Assembly (NCBI RefSeq): GCF_900103365.1
Contig: NZ_LT629703.1
Span: 1 to 64,000 of the forward strand
Reading direction: 5' to 3'
DNA from: Afipia sp. GAS231
Lineage (GTDB): Bacteria > Pseudomonadota > Alphaproteobacteria > Rhizobiales > Xanthobacteraceae
Length of the DNA: 64,000 nt
Positions 54,051-63,180 of the stretch are shown here, in pieces. The notes under the pieces were generated by a model. The model had not been told where the DNA came from. It saw only the letters and a program-made list of their open reading frames with translations, and did not search any database. The translations under genes and the position numbers were made by a program. How positions within the stretch are numbered: the first letter of the stretch is position 1; every line of letters begins with the position of its first letter.

Positions 54051-54084
54051 AGCCTTGTAATTGCGAGAAAATAGGACTAGCTCG
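54049..54084. repeat. Right 36-bp direct repeat of the DUF4238 cassette
   Basis: AAAGCCTTGTAATT followed by GCGAGAAAATAGGACTAGCT and CG. Five differences from the left copy at 53022-53057; spacing between copies is 1027 bp. It starts inside the DUF4238 stop codon and ends 25 bases before rimO. Confidence 0.8.
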
Positions 54085-54109
54085 TGCCTATCAATCAGGC
54101 AGATGTGAC

Positions 54110-55435
54110 ATGCAACAGGCCGCCGCGCCCAAAGTCAGCTTTGTATCGCTGGGATGCCCCAAGGCGCTGGTGGATTCCGAGCGCATCATCACGCGGCTGC
54201 GCGCCGAAGGCTATGAGCTCGCACGCAAGCATGACGGCGCCGACATCGTCATCGTCAACACCTGCGGCTTCCTCGACAGCGCCAAGCAGGAATCGCTCGG
54301 CGCCATCGGCGAGGCCATGGCCGAGAACGGCAAGGTCATCGTCACCGGCTGCATGGGCGCCGAACCCGAGCAGATCGAGGCGGCCTATCCCGGCGTGCTC
54401 TCGATCACGGGTCCGCAGCAATATGAGAGCGTGCTGGAGGCCGTGCACCGCGCGCTGCCGCCGGTCCACAACCCGCATCTCGACCTGGTGCCGCCGCAGG
54501 GCATCAAGCTGACGCCCAGGCACTACGCCTATTTGAAGATTTCCGAGGGCTGCAACAACCGCTGCAGCTTCTGCATCATTCCGAAACTGCGCGGCGACCT
54601 GGTGTCACGCCCGGCGGGTGACGTGCTGCGCGAAGCGGAAAAGCTGGTCACCGCCGGCGTCAAGGAACTGCTCGTTATCTCGCAGGATACCTCGGCCTAC
54701 GGCGTCGATATCAAATATGCCGAGAGCCCGTGGAAAGACCGCCAGGTCCGCGCCAAATTCTTCGATCTCGCCAAGGAGCTCGGCGAGCTCGGCGCCTGGG
54801 TACGGCTGCAATATGTCTACCCCTACCCGCATGTCGACGAGGTCATCGGCCTGATGACCGAAGGCAAGGTTCTGCCCTACCTCGACATTCCGTTCCAGCA
54901 TGCGAGCCCGGAAGTTCTGAAAGCGATGAAGCGCCCCGCCGCGCAGGAAAAGACGCTGGCGCGGATCAAGAAGTGGCGCGAGGAATGCCCCGACCTGACG
55001 CTGCGCTCGACCTTCATCGTCGGTTTTCCCGGCGAGACCGATTCCGATTTTGCGTATCTTCTCGACTGGCTGGAAGAGGCCGAGATCGATCGTCTCGGTT
55101 GCTTCAAGTATGAGCCGGTCGCGGGCGCGCCGTCGAATGCGATCGGCAATCCGGTGCCTGACGAACTCAAGCAGGAGCGCTGGAACGCGCTGATGGCGCG
55201 GCAGCAGAAAATCTCCGCGCGGCGCCTCAAGCGCAAGGTCGGCACGCGGCAGCAGGTCATCATCGACGAGGTCGGTCCGACCGTCTCGAAAGGCCGCTCC
55301 AAGGCCGATGCGCCGCAGATCGACGGTTCGGTCTATCTGTCGAGCCGTCGCCCACTCAAAGTCGGCGAAATCGTCACTGCCAAGATCGAACGCGCCGACC
55401 AATACGATCTGCACGGCAGCGTCGCGGGATTCTGA
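54110..55435 (+). CDS. rimO: Ribosomal protein S12 methylthiotransferase RimO
   Basis: 441 residues. N-terminal UPF0004 domain with three cluster cysteines ([30 protein letters not shown]). Radical-SAM motif C-x3-C-x2-C at about C148, C152 and C155 ([17 protein letters not shown]). C-terminal TRAM domain (residues about 370-441) ends with [12 protein letters not shown]. It adds a methylthio group to an aspartate of ribosomal protein S12. [11 protein letters not shown] and its length separate it from MiaB. Confidence 0.95.
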   Translation: MQQAAAPKVSFVSLGCPKALVDSERIITRLRAEGYELARKHDGADIVIVNTCGFLDSAKQESLGAIGEAMAENGKVIVTGCMGAEPEQIEAAYPGVLSITGPQQYESVLEAVHRALPPVHNPHLDLVPPQGIKLTPRHYAYLKISEGCNNRCSFCIIPKLRGDLVSRPAGDVLREAEKLVTAGVKELLVISQDTSAYGVDIKYAESPWKDRQVRAKFFDLAKELGELGAWVRLQYVYPYPHVDEVIGLMTEGKVLPYLDIPFQHASPEVLKAMKRPAAQEKTLARIKKWREECPDLTLRSTFIVGFPGETDSDFAYLLDWLEEAEIDRLGCFKYEPVAGAPSNAIGNPVPDELKQERWNALMARQQKISARRLKRKVGTRQQVIIDEVGPTVSKGRSKADAPQIDGSVYLSSRRPLKVGEIVTAKIERADQYDLHGSVAGF

Positions 55436-55451
55436 AAGTAGTCTCATCCAG

Positions 55452-55856
55452 ATGTCCGATCACCTGAAAGAAATTCCGCCCGCAGCCCAGTTGCTCGGTC
55501 GGGAAATCATTTCGGTCGATCCACAATCCGGCGAGGTGACACTGCGATTCACGGCGAAAGAGGAATTCGCCAACCGCCACGGCACCGTGCAAGGTGGCAT
55601 GCTGGCGGCGATGCTGGATTCCGCGACCGGCAATGCGATGATGGCGAGATTACCGTCGCATTTGACGGCGGTCACGACCCGCCTCGACACGCAGTTTCTG
55701 AAGCCGGCTGCGCTCGGCCCGATCACGGCGACCGCGCGCCTCATTCGCCAGGACGAACGCAACGCCGAGGTGCAGGGTGAACTCACCGACGGCAACGGCA
55801 TCGTCGTCGCAACCGCCCGCGCCGAATTGCGCCTTCGCGAGCGCAAGGTATCCTGA
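55452..55856 (+). CDS. PaaI-like hotdog thioesterase
   Basis: 134 residues from ATG 55452, 16 bases after rimO. Hotdog-fold motif: EFANRHGTVQGGMLAAMLDS, the family pattern H-G-x-x-x-G-G-x-x-x-x-x-x-D. End: IVVATARAELRLRERK. Likely an acyl-CoA thioesterase. The open frame continues upstream inside rimO, but the family begins here. Confidence 0.85.
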   Translation: MSDHLKEIPPAAQLLGREIISVDPQSGEVTLRFTAKEEFANRHGTVQGGMLAAMLDSATGNAMMARLPSHLTAVTTRLDTQFLKPAALGPITATARLIRQDERNAEVQGELTDGNGIVVATARAELRLRERKVS

Positions 55857-55893
55857 CATCAGCCCGAAACGATCCGTCACCTTGCAAAGCCGC

Positions 55894-55923
55894 TTGACAT
55901 CATCAGCCGTTCGGCTGTATGGC
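55894..55923 (+). promoter_or_regulatory. Sigma70-type promoter with palindrome in the spacer
   Basis: Consensus -35 TTGACA (55894-55899), 18-bp spacer, -10 TATGGC (55918-55923). The spacer contains the perfect inverted repeat CAGCCGTTCGGCTG (55904-55917), a possible operator. The start would fall near 55930, almost on ATG 55932. Confidence 0.5.
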
Positions 55924-55931
55924 CCTCGCCC

Positions 55932-56021
55932 ATGAACCTCAACCGGACCAACCGCCGCGCATCTTTCCGTCGTCGCTCCAGCGACGATGATGGGTTGCGC
56001 CGTGTCCGACGAGACAGCTGA
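55932..56021 (+). CDS. Arginine-rich leader peptide (29 aa), putative attenuator ORF
   Basis: ATG 55932 to TGA 56019-56021. The 29-residue product has ten arginines, in runs R8-R9, R13-R14-R15, R23-R24 and R26-R27 (MNLNRTNRRASFRRR ... LRRVRRDS). No Shine-Dalgarno is present. The predicted transcript start lies within 2-3 bases of the ATG, so it may be leaderless, as known for the trp leader peptide of Sinorhizobium. Codons CGT CGT CGC form one arm of a hairpin (TCGTCGC-TCCA-GCGACGA). A terminator-like stem follows 24 bases after the stop, then the argD-like gene. All of this fits control by arginine-dependent ribosome stalling (inference). Confidence 0.5.
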   Translation: MNLNRTNRRASFRRRSSDDDGLRRVRRDS

Positions 56022-56045
56022 TTAACTAGATCAGCAACTTTTCGA

Positions 56046-56074
56046 GAAGGCCGCACCCAAAAAGTGCGGCCTTC
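56046..56074 (+). terminator. Terminator/attenuator stem-loop before the argD-like gene
   Basis: GAAGGCCGCAC (56046-56056), loop CCAAAAA, GTGCGGCCTTC (56064-56074), then TTGCGTT: a perfect 11-bp stem with a weak T tail. Its left arm GGCCGCACCC (56049-56058) can instead pair with GGGTTGCGCC (55992-56001) in the leader ORF: nine pairs and one bulge on each side. That gives an alternative antiterminator. Confidence 0.65.
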
Positions 56075-56120
56075 TTGCGTTCAAGCCCGCCTCTTCACCA
56101 GACCTCGACAGGAGACCAAC

Positions 56121-57317
56121 ATGACCAACGCCATCCATCCGTATGACGCGCTGATGAACATCACCGCGCGACCGCCGACCGTCTTCGTCAAGGGAGACGG
56201 CGCCTATCTCTGGGACGATAGCGGCAAGCGCTATCTCGATTTCATGCAGGGGTGGGCCGTCAATTGCCTCGGCCACTCGCCGGCCATCGTCGCCGACGCG
56301 CTGGCAGCGCAGGCGAAGCAACTGCTGACCCCCAGCCCGGCCTTCTTCAACGGACCGAGCCTGAAACTCGCCAATGCGCTGGTCGCCAACAGCTGTTTCG
56401 ACCAGGTGTTCTTTGCCAATTCCGGCGCCGAAGCTAATGAAGGCGCGATCAAGCTGGCGCGCAAATTCGGTACGCTTTACAAGGGCGGCGCGCATGAAAT
56501 CATCACCTTTGTCGGTGGCTTCCACGGCCGTACGCTGGCGACCATGTCGGCATCGGGCAAGAAGGCGTTCGAACCGCTGTTCGAACCCAAGGTGTCAGGC
56601 TTCCCGAAGGCGCAGCTCAACGATATCGAGTCCGTCAAGCGACTGATATCGACCAAGACGGTGGCCGTGATGCTGGAGCCGATCCAGGGCGAAGCCGGCG
56701 TCTGGGCGGCGACCGATCAATTCCTGCGGCAGTTGCGCGCGCTGACCCAGGAGCGCGGCTTGCTGCTGATCGTCGACGAGATCCAGACCGGCATGGGCCG
56801 GACCGGCAAGCTGTTTCACTACGAACATGCCGGCATCGAGCCCGACATCATGACGCTCGGCAAAGGCATCGGCGGTGGCGTGCCGCTGGCGGCGTTGCTG
56901 GCCACCGAATATGCGTCCTGTTTCGAACATGGCGACCAGGGTGGCACGTTTAACGGCAATCCGCTGATGTGCGCGGCGGGACTGGCGGTGCTCGAACATG
57001 TCGCCGCGCCGGCGTTCTTGAAATCGGCTGTCGAAGCCGGGCTATTTCTGGAAAGCGAGTTGCAAAAGTTGTCGGCGCGGCATGGTCTCGGCGAAGTGCG
57101 TGGCCGCGGCCTGTTGCTGGCACTCGATCTCAAGCTGCCGATCGGCGCCTCGATCGTGGCACAAGCGTTTGCGGAGGGCGTGCTGTTGAACTCGCCTCAG
57201 CCGGATGCGCTGCGCTTCATGCCGGCGCTCAATGTCTCCAAGGAGGAGATCGCGGACATGATCGGATGTCTGGATACGATCCTGACCAAGGCGGGTGCGG
57301 CGCGGATGGTGGCGTAG
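56121..57317 (+). CDS. argD: Acetylornithine aminotransferase-like class III aminotransferase (ArgD-like)
   Basis: 398 residues from ATG 56121 (AGGAG seven bases upstream). PLP enzyme of the ArgD/aspartate aminotransferase family: [44 protein letters not shown] (Asp contacting PLP) and [11 protein letters not shown] (Schiff-base Lys). Probable role is the N-acetylornithine step of arginine synthesis. Related enzymes act on succinylornithine or other omega-amines, and no other arg genes are adjacent. The arginine-rich leader upstream supports the arginine assignment. Confidence 0.8.
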   Translation: MTNAIHPYDALMNITARPPTVFVKGDGAYLWDDSGKRYLDFMQGWAVNCLGHSPAIVADALAAQAKQLLTPSPAFFNGPSLKLANALVANSCFDQVFFANSGAEANEGAIKLARKFGTLYKGGAHEIITFVGGFHGRTLATMSASGKKAFEPLFEPKVSGFPKAQLNDIESVKRLISTKTVAVMLEPIQGEAGVWAATDQFLRQLRALTQERGLLLIVDEIQTGMGRTGKLFHYEHAGIEPDIMTLGKGIGGGVPLAALLATEYASCFEHGDQGGTFNGNPLMCAAGLAVLEHVAAPAFLKSAVEAGLFLESELQKLSARHGLGEVRGRGLLLALDLKLPIGASIVAQAFAEGVLLNSPQPDALRFMPALNVSKEEIADMIGCLDTILTKAGAARMVA

Positions 57318-57325
57318 TTGAGTTC

Positions 57326-57405
57326 GTCATTCCGGGATGGTCCGAAGGACCAGACCCGGAAGTTCGAGATTCCGGGTTCGATGCTACGCATCGCCCCGGA
57401 ATGAC
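57326..57405. repeat. Palindromic intergenic repeat with CATTCCGGG ends
   Basis: Begins gtcattccgggatggtccga and ends atcgccccggaatgac. It contains nested palindromes GGTCCGAAGGACC and CGATGCTACGCATCG. It lies between the convergent argD-like and quinone oxidoreductase genes. I recognise this element as common in Bradyrhizobium. A degenerate partial copy may lie at about 62697-62740. Confidence 0.8.
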
Positions 57406-57415
57406 CTGCCCAAAC

Positions 57416-58390
57416 CTACGGCCTTAAAATCGCGGCCCCCGTGGTCGCCCTGCCCTCGAGCTCGATATGCGCCTTCGCCGCATCCTTCAGCGCGTAGGCG
57501 TGATTGATCGGCACATGGAGCTTGCCGTTGATGACGGCGGCGAACAGCGTGTCGGCGCCTTCGAGCAATTCCTTGCGGGTGCCGACATAGTCGTTGAGCT
57601 TCGGCCGCGTCGCGAACAGCGAACCGTGGTTGTTGAGTTCGGCGAGCGCGAACGGCGGCACCGGGCCCGACGCGTTGCCAAAACTCACGAACAGTCCGCG
57701 TGGCTTGAGACAGGACAGCGAGCCCGGAAACGTGGTCTTGCCGACGCCGTCATAGACGACGTCGCAGAGTTCGTTGCGGCTGATCTGCTTGACCCGGTCG
57801 ACGAAATTTTCCTCGTTGTAGAGGATGACATGGTCGCAGCCATTGGCGAGCGCGAGATCGGCCTTGGCCTTGGAGCCGACCGTCCCGATGACATGCGCCC
57901 CCATCGCGCGCGCCCACTGGCAGGCGAGCAGGCCGATGCCGCCGGCCGCCGCATGGATCAGCACGCGGTGGTGCGGCTCGACCTTGAAGGTCTTGTGCAG
58001 GAGATACCAGACCGTCAGTCCCTTGAGCATCAGGACGGCGCCCTGCTCGTAAGTGATGTGGTCGGGCAGCTTTACGAGTTTGTCCGCGGGAATCACCCGC
58101 TCGGACGCGTAGCCGCCGAGATTGAAATAGTAGGCGACGCGGTCGCCGAGGTGGAAATTGGTGACGCCTGGTCCAACCTCAATCACTTCGCCCGCGGCCT
58201 CATTGCCGGCGATGAACGGCAGGCTGGGTGCCTTATAGAGGCCGGTGCGGAAATAGACGTCGATGAAGTTGAGGCCGACGGCGTGCTGGCGGATGCGAAC
58301 CTCGCCCGGTCCGGGCGCCGCGACCACCACGTCCTCATACACGAGCGCTTCCGGGCCCCCCACCTTGTGCACCCGCACGGCCTTGGTCAT
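57416..58390 (-). CDS. NADPH:quinone oxidoreductase (zeta-crystallin-like)
   Basis: 324 residues from ATG 58388-58390 (MTKAVRVHKVGGPEALVYED). Medium-chain dehydrogenase without zinc ligands: NFIDVYFRTGLY, then AGNEAAGEVIEVGPGVTNF and the nucleotide-binding HAAAGGIGLLACQWARAMGA. It probably reduces quinones with NADPH in the cytoplasm. An upstream extension to 58462 lacks similarity. Confidence 0.9.
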   Translation of the reverse strand: MTKAVRVHKVGGPEALVYEDVVVAAPGPGEVRIRQHAVGLNFIDVYFRTGLYKAPSLPFIAGNEAAGEVIEVGPGVTNFHLGDRVAYYFNLGGYASERVIPADKLVKLPDHITYEQGAVLMLKGLTVWYLLHKTFKVEPHHRVLIHAAAGGIGLLACQWARAMGAHVIGTVGSKAKADLALANGCDHVILYNEENFVDRVKQISRNELCDVVYDGVGKTTFPGSLSCLKPRGLFVSFGNASGPVPPFALAELNNHGSLFATRPKLNDYVGTRKELLEGADTLFAAVINGKLHVPINHAYALKDAAKAHIELEGRATTGAAILRP

Positions 58391-58480
58391 GACGGTTCTC
58401 TCCCTCGGTATTTCCTTGAACGCCGACCTTCGAAGCGAAAGCCATCGCCGCTGCGTTGTCAACTCGCCGGCCGAAGCCGG

Positions 58481-59206
58481 CTAATTGGCAGCCCTCTTAC
58501 GGTTGCGCTTGACGAGCACATTGAACATTTCGACGGTGGCCGAGAACGTGATGGCAAAGTAGATGTAACCGCGTGGAATGTGGAACTTGAATCCGTCCGC
58601 CACCAGCGCCACGCCGATCAGCACCAGAAACGCCAGCGCCAGCATTTTCGTGGTCGGATGTTCAGCCACGAACCGCGCCACCGGGCCGGACGAGACATAC
58701 ATAATGATGCAGGCGATCACGACGGCGGCGATCATGATTGCGAGATCCTGCGCCATGCCGATCGCGGTGATGATCGAGTCCAGCGAGAACACCATGTCGA
58801 TGACGATGATCTGGACGATCACCCAGAAGAACGCGCTGGCCTTGCCGGCGCCTTCGGGCTCCGCGTCGCGCGCCTCGACTTCGGCGTGAATTTCGTGGGT
58901 CGCCTTGGCGATCAGGAACAGTCCGCCGCCGATCAGGATGATGTCGCGCCAGGATAGCGCCACGCTCTTCACGGTCAGAACCGGCTCGGTCAGGCCGATC
59001 AGCCAGACCAGCAGGCTGAGCAGGATGATGCGGAACACCAGCGCCAGCAGCAGGCCGATCTGACGGGCGCGCTTGGCCTGGGCTGCCGGAATCCGCGAGA
59101 CGATCACCGACAGGAAGATGACGTTGTCGATCCCGAGCACGATCTCCAGCGCCGTCAGGGTCAGCAACGCCGCCCACGCTTCCGCGCTGGTCAGTAATTC
59201 CATCAT
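58481..59206 (-). CDS. TerC-family integral membrane protein
   Basis: 241 residues with about seven helices. Characteristic acidic membrane motifs: ALEIVLGIDNVIFLSVIVSR and IVIDMVFSLDSIITAIGMAQ. TerC proteins are linked to metal (manganese) export and tellurite resistance. Its start overlaps the stop of the pcs gene by 4 bases (ATGA), so the two are co-translated. Confidence 0.9.
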   Translation of the reverse strand: MMELLTSAEAWAALLTLTALEIVLGIDNVIFLSVIVSRIPAAQAKRARQIGLLLALVFRIILLSLLVWLIGLTEPVLTVKSVALSWRDIILIGGGLFLIAKATHEIHAEVEARDAEPEGAGKASAFFWVIVQIIVIDMVFSLDSIITAIGMAQDLAIMIAAVVIACIIMYVSSGPVARFVAEHPTTKMLALAFLVLIGVALVADGFKFHIPRGYIYFAITFSATVEMFNVLVKRNRKRAAN

Positions 59207-59937
59207 GCCTTGAACGCCTTGATTCGCCTGATGACGGCATCGCTGCCGACGATATAGGCGGCGATGAAACAGAGCCCGGCTGTGATGGGAACGCCGACAT
59301 TGAAATCACAGGCCAGCGTGTAGATCGCGAGCCCGGCCCATACCGCCAGCAGCCACAGCGTCAGCCAGCGCAGCCGCACCACGCGAACCGGATGCAGCGT
59401 GTGAAACGGCGCGAACGTCAATACGATCAGGACCGCGATGCCGAGGCTGGACCAAACCGGCGGCCAGTGCAGCAGGAACAGATAGAACGCCGCCGCATTC
59501 CACAACGCCGGAAAGCCGCGAAAATGATTGTCCGATACCTTCATGCGCTTGTCGGCGAAATACAGCGCCCCTGACACCACGACGCCGATACCGAGCAGCG
59601 GCGCCGCCAGCGGCAGCAGCAGCCCGCTCGCCGTAATCGCATAGGCCGGAACGAAGACGTAGGTGACGAAATCGACGACGAGGTCGAGCACCTCGCCCGA
59701 CCAGTTCGGCTGCAAGCGCACCACATCGAGCTTGCGCGCGATCGGCCCGTCGATGCCGTCGACGATCAGTGCCACGCCAAGCCAGCCGAACATGTTGGCC
59801 CAGTGCTCGCGCACGGCTTCCAGCATCGCGATCAGCGCAAAGCCGGCGCCCAGCGCCGTGAAGACATGCACGCCGAATGCGGCGAGCCGCATCCGGGCCG
59901 ATCCCGGGGCTGAAATGGGCTGACTGATCTGGTTCAT
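59203..59937 (-). CDS. pcs: Phosphatidylcholine synthase (CDP-alcohol phosphotransferase)
   Basis: 244 residues from ATG 59935-59937. About eight hydrophobic helices. The CDP-alcohol phosphotransferase signature is present as DGIDGPIARKLD followed by GEVLDLVVDFVTYVFVP (D-G-x2-A-R ... G-x3-D-x3-D). The pattern fits Pcs, which condenses choline with CDP-diacylglycerol in one step, as in rhizobia where phosphatidylcholine matters for symbiosis. Overlaps terC downstream. Confidence 0.88.
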   Translation of the reverse strand: MNQISQPISAPGSARMRLAAFGVHVFTALGAGFALIAMLEAVREHWANMFGWLGVALIVDGIDGPIARKLDVVRLQPNWSGEVLDLVVDFVTYVFVPAYAITASGLLLPLAAPLLGIGVVVSGALYFADKRMKVSDNHFRGFPALWNAAAFYLFLLHWPPVWSSLGIAVLIVLTFAPFHTLHPVRVVRLRWLTLWLLAVWAGLAIYTLACDFNVGVPITAGLCFIAAYIVGSDAVIRRIKAFKA

Positions 59938-60071
59938 TGTCCGGGCAGTGCTATCAGGAATCGCCGTGATTTGCATATCCGCGCTTGCGGCGTTCCGCCG
60001 CGCAAACCAGTGGAAACAATTATGCCGGTTAACGCCTTGAAAATGCATTCGAGAACGTCAATTGTCCCGGG

Positions 60072-61262
60072 ATGAACGATACATCGCCAATTTATGACAC
60101 CGTTGTGATCGGCGGCGGTCCGGCGGGATTGACCGCGGCCATTGCGCTGGCCGGGACCGGTGCACGAACCGCCCTGCTCGCCCGCCGCACGCCCTATGCC
60201 GACAATCGCACCACCGCGCTGCTTGGCGCGTCCGCCGACCTGCTCGAACGCCTCGAGGTCTGGCCGCGCTGCCGGGACAAGGCCGCCACCTTGCAGACCA
60301 TGCGCTTGGTCGACGACACCGGCCGGCTGATCCGTGCGCCGGAGGTGCGGTTTTCCTCCAAGGAAATCGGGCTCGAACAGTTCGGCTACAACATCGACAA
60401 CCGTTCGCTGATAGCAGCACTCGAGGAACGCGCCGGCGAATTGTCCAACCTGACACGCCACGACGACGAGGCCGCAGCGATCGAGCCTGATGACGCGGCG
60501 GTTACGATCCGCACCAGCCGGGGGCAGGTTCTGACGGCACGGCTGGTGGTCGGCGCCGATGGTCGGCAGTCGCCTTCCCGCGCCGCCGCCGGCATCGACG
60601 TTATCAGGCGCGACCTGCATCAGTCGGCGCTGACGTTTAACATCGCCCATTCGCATCCCCACAACAACATCTCCACCGAGTTCCACACGCCGCAGGGCCC
60701 GTGCGTGTTCGTGCCGCTGCCCGGCAACCGCTGCAGCGTGGTGTGGGTGCAGGCCACGAAGGAGGCCGAACGGCTGATGGCACTCGGCGACGACGAACTG
60801 TCCGAGGCCGCCGAAAAGCAATCGCACTCCATCCTCGGCCGCGTTCAGGTTGAGGCCGGACGGAATGTCTTTCCGCTGACGATCGAGAGCCCGAAGCAAT
60901 TCGCCAGCCATCGCGTCGCGCTGGTCGGTGAATCCGCCCATGTGCTGCCGCCGATCGGCGCACAGGGCCTCAACATGGGACTGCGCGACGCCGCCGATCT
61001 CGCCGAGATCGCAGGGAATGCGATGTCGCTGGGCGAAGATCCCGGTTCGCCGCAGGTATTGGCACGCTATCAATCAGCCAGGCGCGCCGACGTCGCCAGC
61101 CGCACGATCGCGATCGACATCGCCAACCGCTCGTTGCTCAGCGACTTCATCGCCGTGCAGTCGCTGCGCGCGGCCGGCCTGCATCTGCTCAGCTCATTCG
61201 GCCCCTTGCGGCGACTGGCGATGCGCGAAGGGCTGGCGCCCTCATGGAAACGGGTGAGCTAG
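60072..61262 (+). CDS. UbiH/UbiF-family FAD-dependent hydroxylase
   Basis: 396 residues. N-terminal FAD motif VVIGGGPAGLTAAIALAGTG, mid motif LVVGADGRQSPSR (D-G), and the second FAD motif ALVGESAHVLPPIGAQGLNM then GLRDAADLAE. These flavoproteins hydroxylate the ubiquinone ring. Which position this one modifies cannot be told. Confidence 0.88.
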   Translation: MNDTSPIYDTVVIGGGPAGLTAAIALAGTGARTALLARRTPYADNRTTALLGASADLLERLEVWPRCRDKAATLQTMRLVDDTGRLIRAPEVRFSSKEIGLEQFGYNIDNRSLIAALEERAGELSNLTRHDDEAAAIEPDDAAVTIRTSRGQVLTARLVVGADGRQSPSRAAAGIDVIRRDLHQSALTFNIAHSHPHNNISTEFHTPQGPCVFVPLPGNRCSVVWVQATKEAERLMALGDDELSEAAEKQSHSILGRVQVEAGRNVFPLTIESPKQFASHRVALVGESAHVLPPIGAQGLNMGLRDAADLAEIAGNAMSLGEDPGSPQVLARYQSARRADVASRTIAIDIANRSLLSDFIAVQSLRAAGLHLLSSFGPLRRLAMREGLAPSWKRVS

Positions 61263-61288
61263 GCGCAACGCCGGACTGGGGATGCGAG

Positions 61289-61711
61289 ATGGTCGCCAGC
61301 GACAGCTTTGCCGATTTCCTGCGCGAGCAACTCGCGCCGTTGGGCCGCGTCGCGATGCGGCGCATGTTCGGCAAGACCGGCGTCTTCTGCGACGGGCTGA
61401 TGTTCGCCATGGTCACCGACGATACGCTTTACTTCCGGGTCGACGACCACAACCGGGAGGCCTTTAGGGAGGCCGAGTCGTTTTCGCCGCTCAGCTACGA
61501 AAAGAACGGCGAAACCATCGATCTCTCGTTCTGGCGCGCGCCGGAGCGGCTATTCGATCAACCCGAAGAGCTGGTGAGCTGGGCGCACGAAGCCATGGGC
61601 GCGGCGCACCGGGTCGCGGCGAAGCGAAAACGCCCCGTGCCAAAGCGCAAAAGCGAGCCGCGGGAGGCCATCTCCAAATCCGGCAAGCGCCGACCGGCAG
61701 CGCGTCGATAA
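61289..61711 (+). CDS. TfoX/Sxy N-terminal domain protein
   Basis: 140 residues from ATG 61289; ATG 61244 inside the hydroxylase gene is an alternative. TfoX-N pattern: FLREQLAPLGRVAMRRMFGK, then GVFCDGLMFAMVTDDTLYFR. Ends with a lysine/arginine-rich tail (RKRPVPKRKSEPREA). The alphaproteobacterial stand-alone domain has no proven competence role. Confidence 0.83.
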   Translation: MVASDSFADFLREQLAPLGRVAMRRMFGKTGVFCDGLMFAMVTDDTLYFRVDDHNREAFREAESFSPLSYEKNGETIDLSFWRAPERLFDQPEELVSWAHEAMGAAHRVAAKRKRPVPKRKSEPREAISKSGKRRPAARR

Positions 61712-61723
61712 ACTCCACGCCGT

Positions 61724-62677
61724 TTACGGAAACACCAGCCGTCCGGTCTGGATGAACCACATCACGCTGGTCAGCGTCACCACCGACGCAAACGTTCCGA
61801 TCAGCACGGCAACCGACGCCGGCTCGATCCAGGTGTTGTTCTGCCGGGCGATCACGAACACGTTGAGCGCCGGCGGCAATGAGGCCATCAGCACGGCGGT
61901 AGCCGCCCATGGCTGCGCGAACGGCCCAAACAGCAGCATCAATCCGAACACCAGCAACGGATGGATCAACAGCTTGATCGCGATCACGCCGGGCACTTCC
62001 CAGGGCACGCGGTCGAACGGGCGCAACGCGACGGTGACTCCCAACACGAACAATGCGGTCGGCGCCGCGGCGTTCTGCAGGAACTGCAGCGTCTTGTCGA
62101 TCGCGACCGGCAATTCAAGGTGCAGCGCTGCCGCCAGCGCGCCGGCGGCAGCCGACATGATCAACGGGTTGAGCACGATCTGCCGCGCCGCCACGCCGAT
62201 CGCGTGCCACGGCGACGGATGATCGCGGTCGGTGAGCGCAATCAGCAGCGGCACGATCGAAAACAGGAAGATGCTGTCGCAGCAGAAGATCAGCGCGGTG
62301 GGCGCCGCCGCCTTGGCGCCGAGCACCGCGAGCGCGAGACCCGGTCCCATATAACCGATATTGCCGTAGGCGCCGGCAAGCCCCGCCATCGTGGCCTTGC
62401 GCAGCGAGAGCTCGCCGACAACCCGGCCTGTCACCATGGCCAGCATGAACGCTGTCACGGTGCCGAGCGTGGTCGCAATCAGGAACGGCGGGTTGTTCAA
62501 TTCCGAAAACGGCGTCTTCGACATGATGCCAAACAGCAATGCCGGCAGCGAGACATACAGCAGGAAGAAATTCATCCAGGCGAGGCCCGCTTCCGGCAAC
62601 CCCTTACCTTTGCCGCAAGCGAATCCAATGAAGATCAGGCCGAAATAGGGAATCGCAAGGTTGAGGATATCGGCCAT
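61724..62677 (-). CDS. AEC-family transporter (auxin efflux carrier type)
   Basis: 317 residues with ten or so helices. Typical N-terminus ADILNLAIPYFGLIFIGFAC and conserved GAYGNIGYMGPGLAL; near the end LPPALNVFVIARQNN, a common AEC motif. Substrate unknown; bacterial members often move malonate or malate. Confidence 0.88.
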   Translation of the reverse strand: MADILNLAIPYFGLIFIGFACGKGKGLPEAGLAWMNFFLLYVSLPALLFGIMSKTPFSELNNPPFLIATTLGTVTAFMLAMVTGRVVGELSLRKATMAGLAGAYGNIGYMGPGLALAVLGAKAAAPTALIFCCDSIFLFSIVPLLIALTDRDHPSPWHAIGVAARQIVLNPLIMSAAAGALAAALHLELPVAIDKTLQFLQNAAAPTALFVLGVTVALRPFDRVPWEVPGVIAIKLLIHPLLVFGLMLLFGPFAQPWAATAVLMASLPPALNVFVIARQNNTWIEPASVAVLIGTFASVVTLTSVMWFIQTGRLVFP

Positions 62678-62800
62678 CGCGTAAACGTCTTTTCGTCAGT
62701 CATTCCGGGACCATGGCGCCGGGTCTGGCCACCATGCGTGAGGGTTAAATCGTCCTTTTGCCCCTAGCATCGGCCACAATCATGGTCTATTCGACGAGAC

Positions 62801-63133
62801 ATGATTAAAGCGCGCACCGCCAAATTTCAGATCGGGCAGATCGTCCGCCACCGGGTGTTTTCGTTCCGGGGCGTGATTTTCGACATCGATCCGGAATTCA
62901 ACAATACCGAGGAATGGTGGTTGTCGATCCCGGAGGAGGTTCGGCCCCACAAGGACCAGCCGTTCTATCACCTGCTCGCCGAGAATTCGGAGTCCGAATA
63001 CGTCGCCTATGTCTCCGAGCAGAATTTGCTGCCCGACGATTCCGGCGAACCGATCCGTCATTCGCAGGTCGCCGAGATTTTCGTGAAGGACAAATCGGGC
63101 GGCTACCGCCCGCGCAATCCGTCGCTCAACTGA
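62801..63133 (+). CDS. hspQ: Heat shock protein HspQ
   Basis: 110 residues: AKFQIGQIVRHRVFSFRGVI, then FDIDPEF and PFYHLLAENSESEYVAYVSE. This is the HspQ/YccV family, which binds hemimethylated DNA in vitro and acts as a specificity factor of the Lon protease. Single gene with its own terminator. Confidence 0.93.
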   Translation: MIKARTAKFQIGQIVRHRVFSFRGVIFDIDPEFNNTEEWWLSIPEEVRPHKDQPFYHLLAENSESEYVAYVSEQNLLPDDSGEPIRHSQVAEIFVKDKSGGYRPRNPSLN

Positions 63134-63180
63134 GTCCGGCCAATCGATCGTTCGGCAAAACCAACATTCGGCTCAACTAA

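Noticed and set aside
54095..54523. Minus-strand ORF over the start of rimO, and other long antisense ORFs (for example 25675-26676, 33227-34210, 57467-58957)
   Set aside because: Each is a shadow of a gene with recognised motifs on the other strand.
62697..62745. Second full copy of the CATTCCGGG palindromic repeat
   Set aside because: Only the first part (cattccgggaccatgg, ccgggtctggcc) is recognisable and the other end is missing, so it is mentioned only as a degenerate partial copy.
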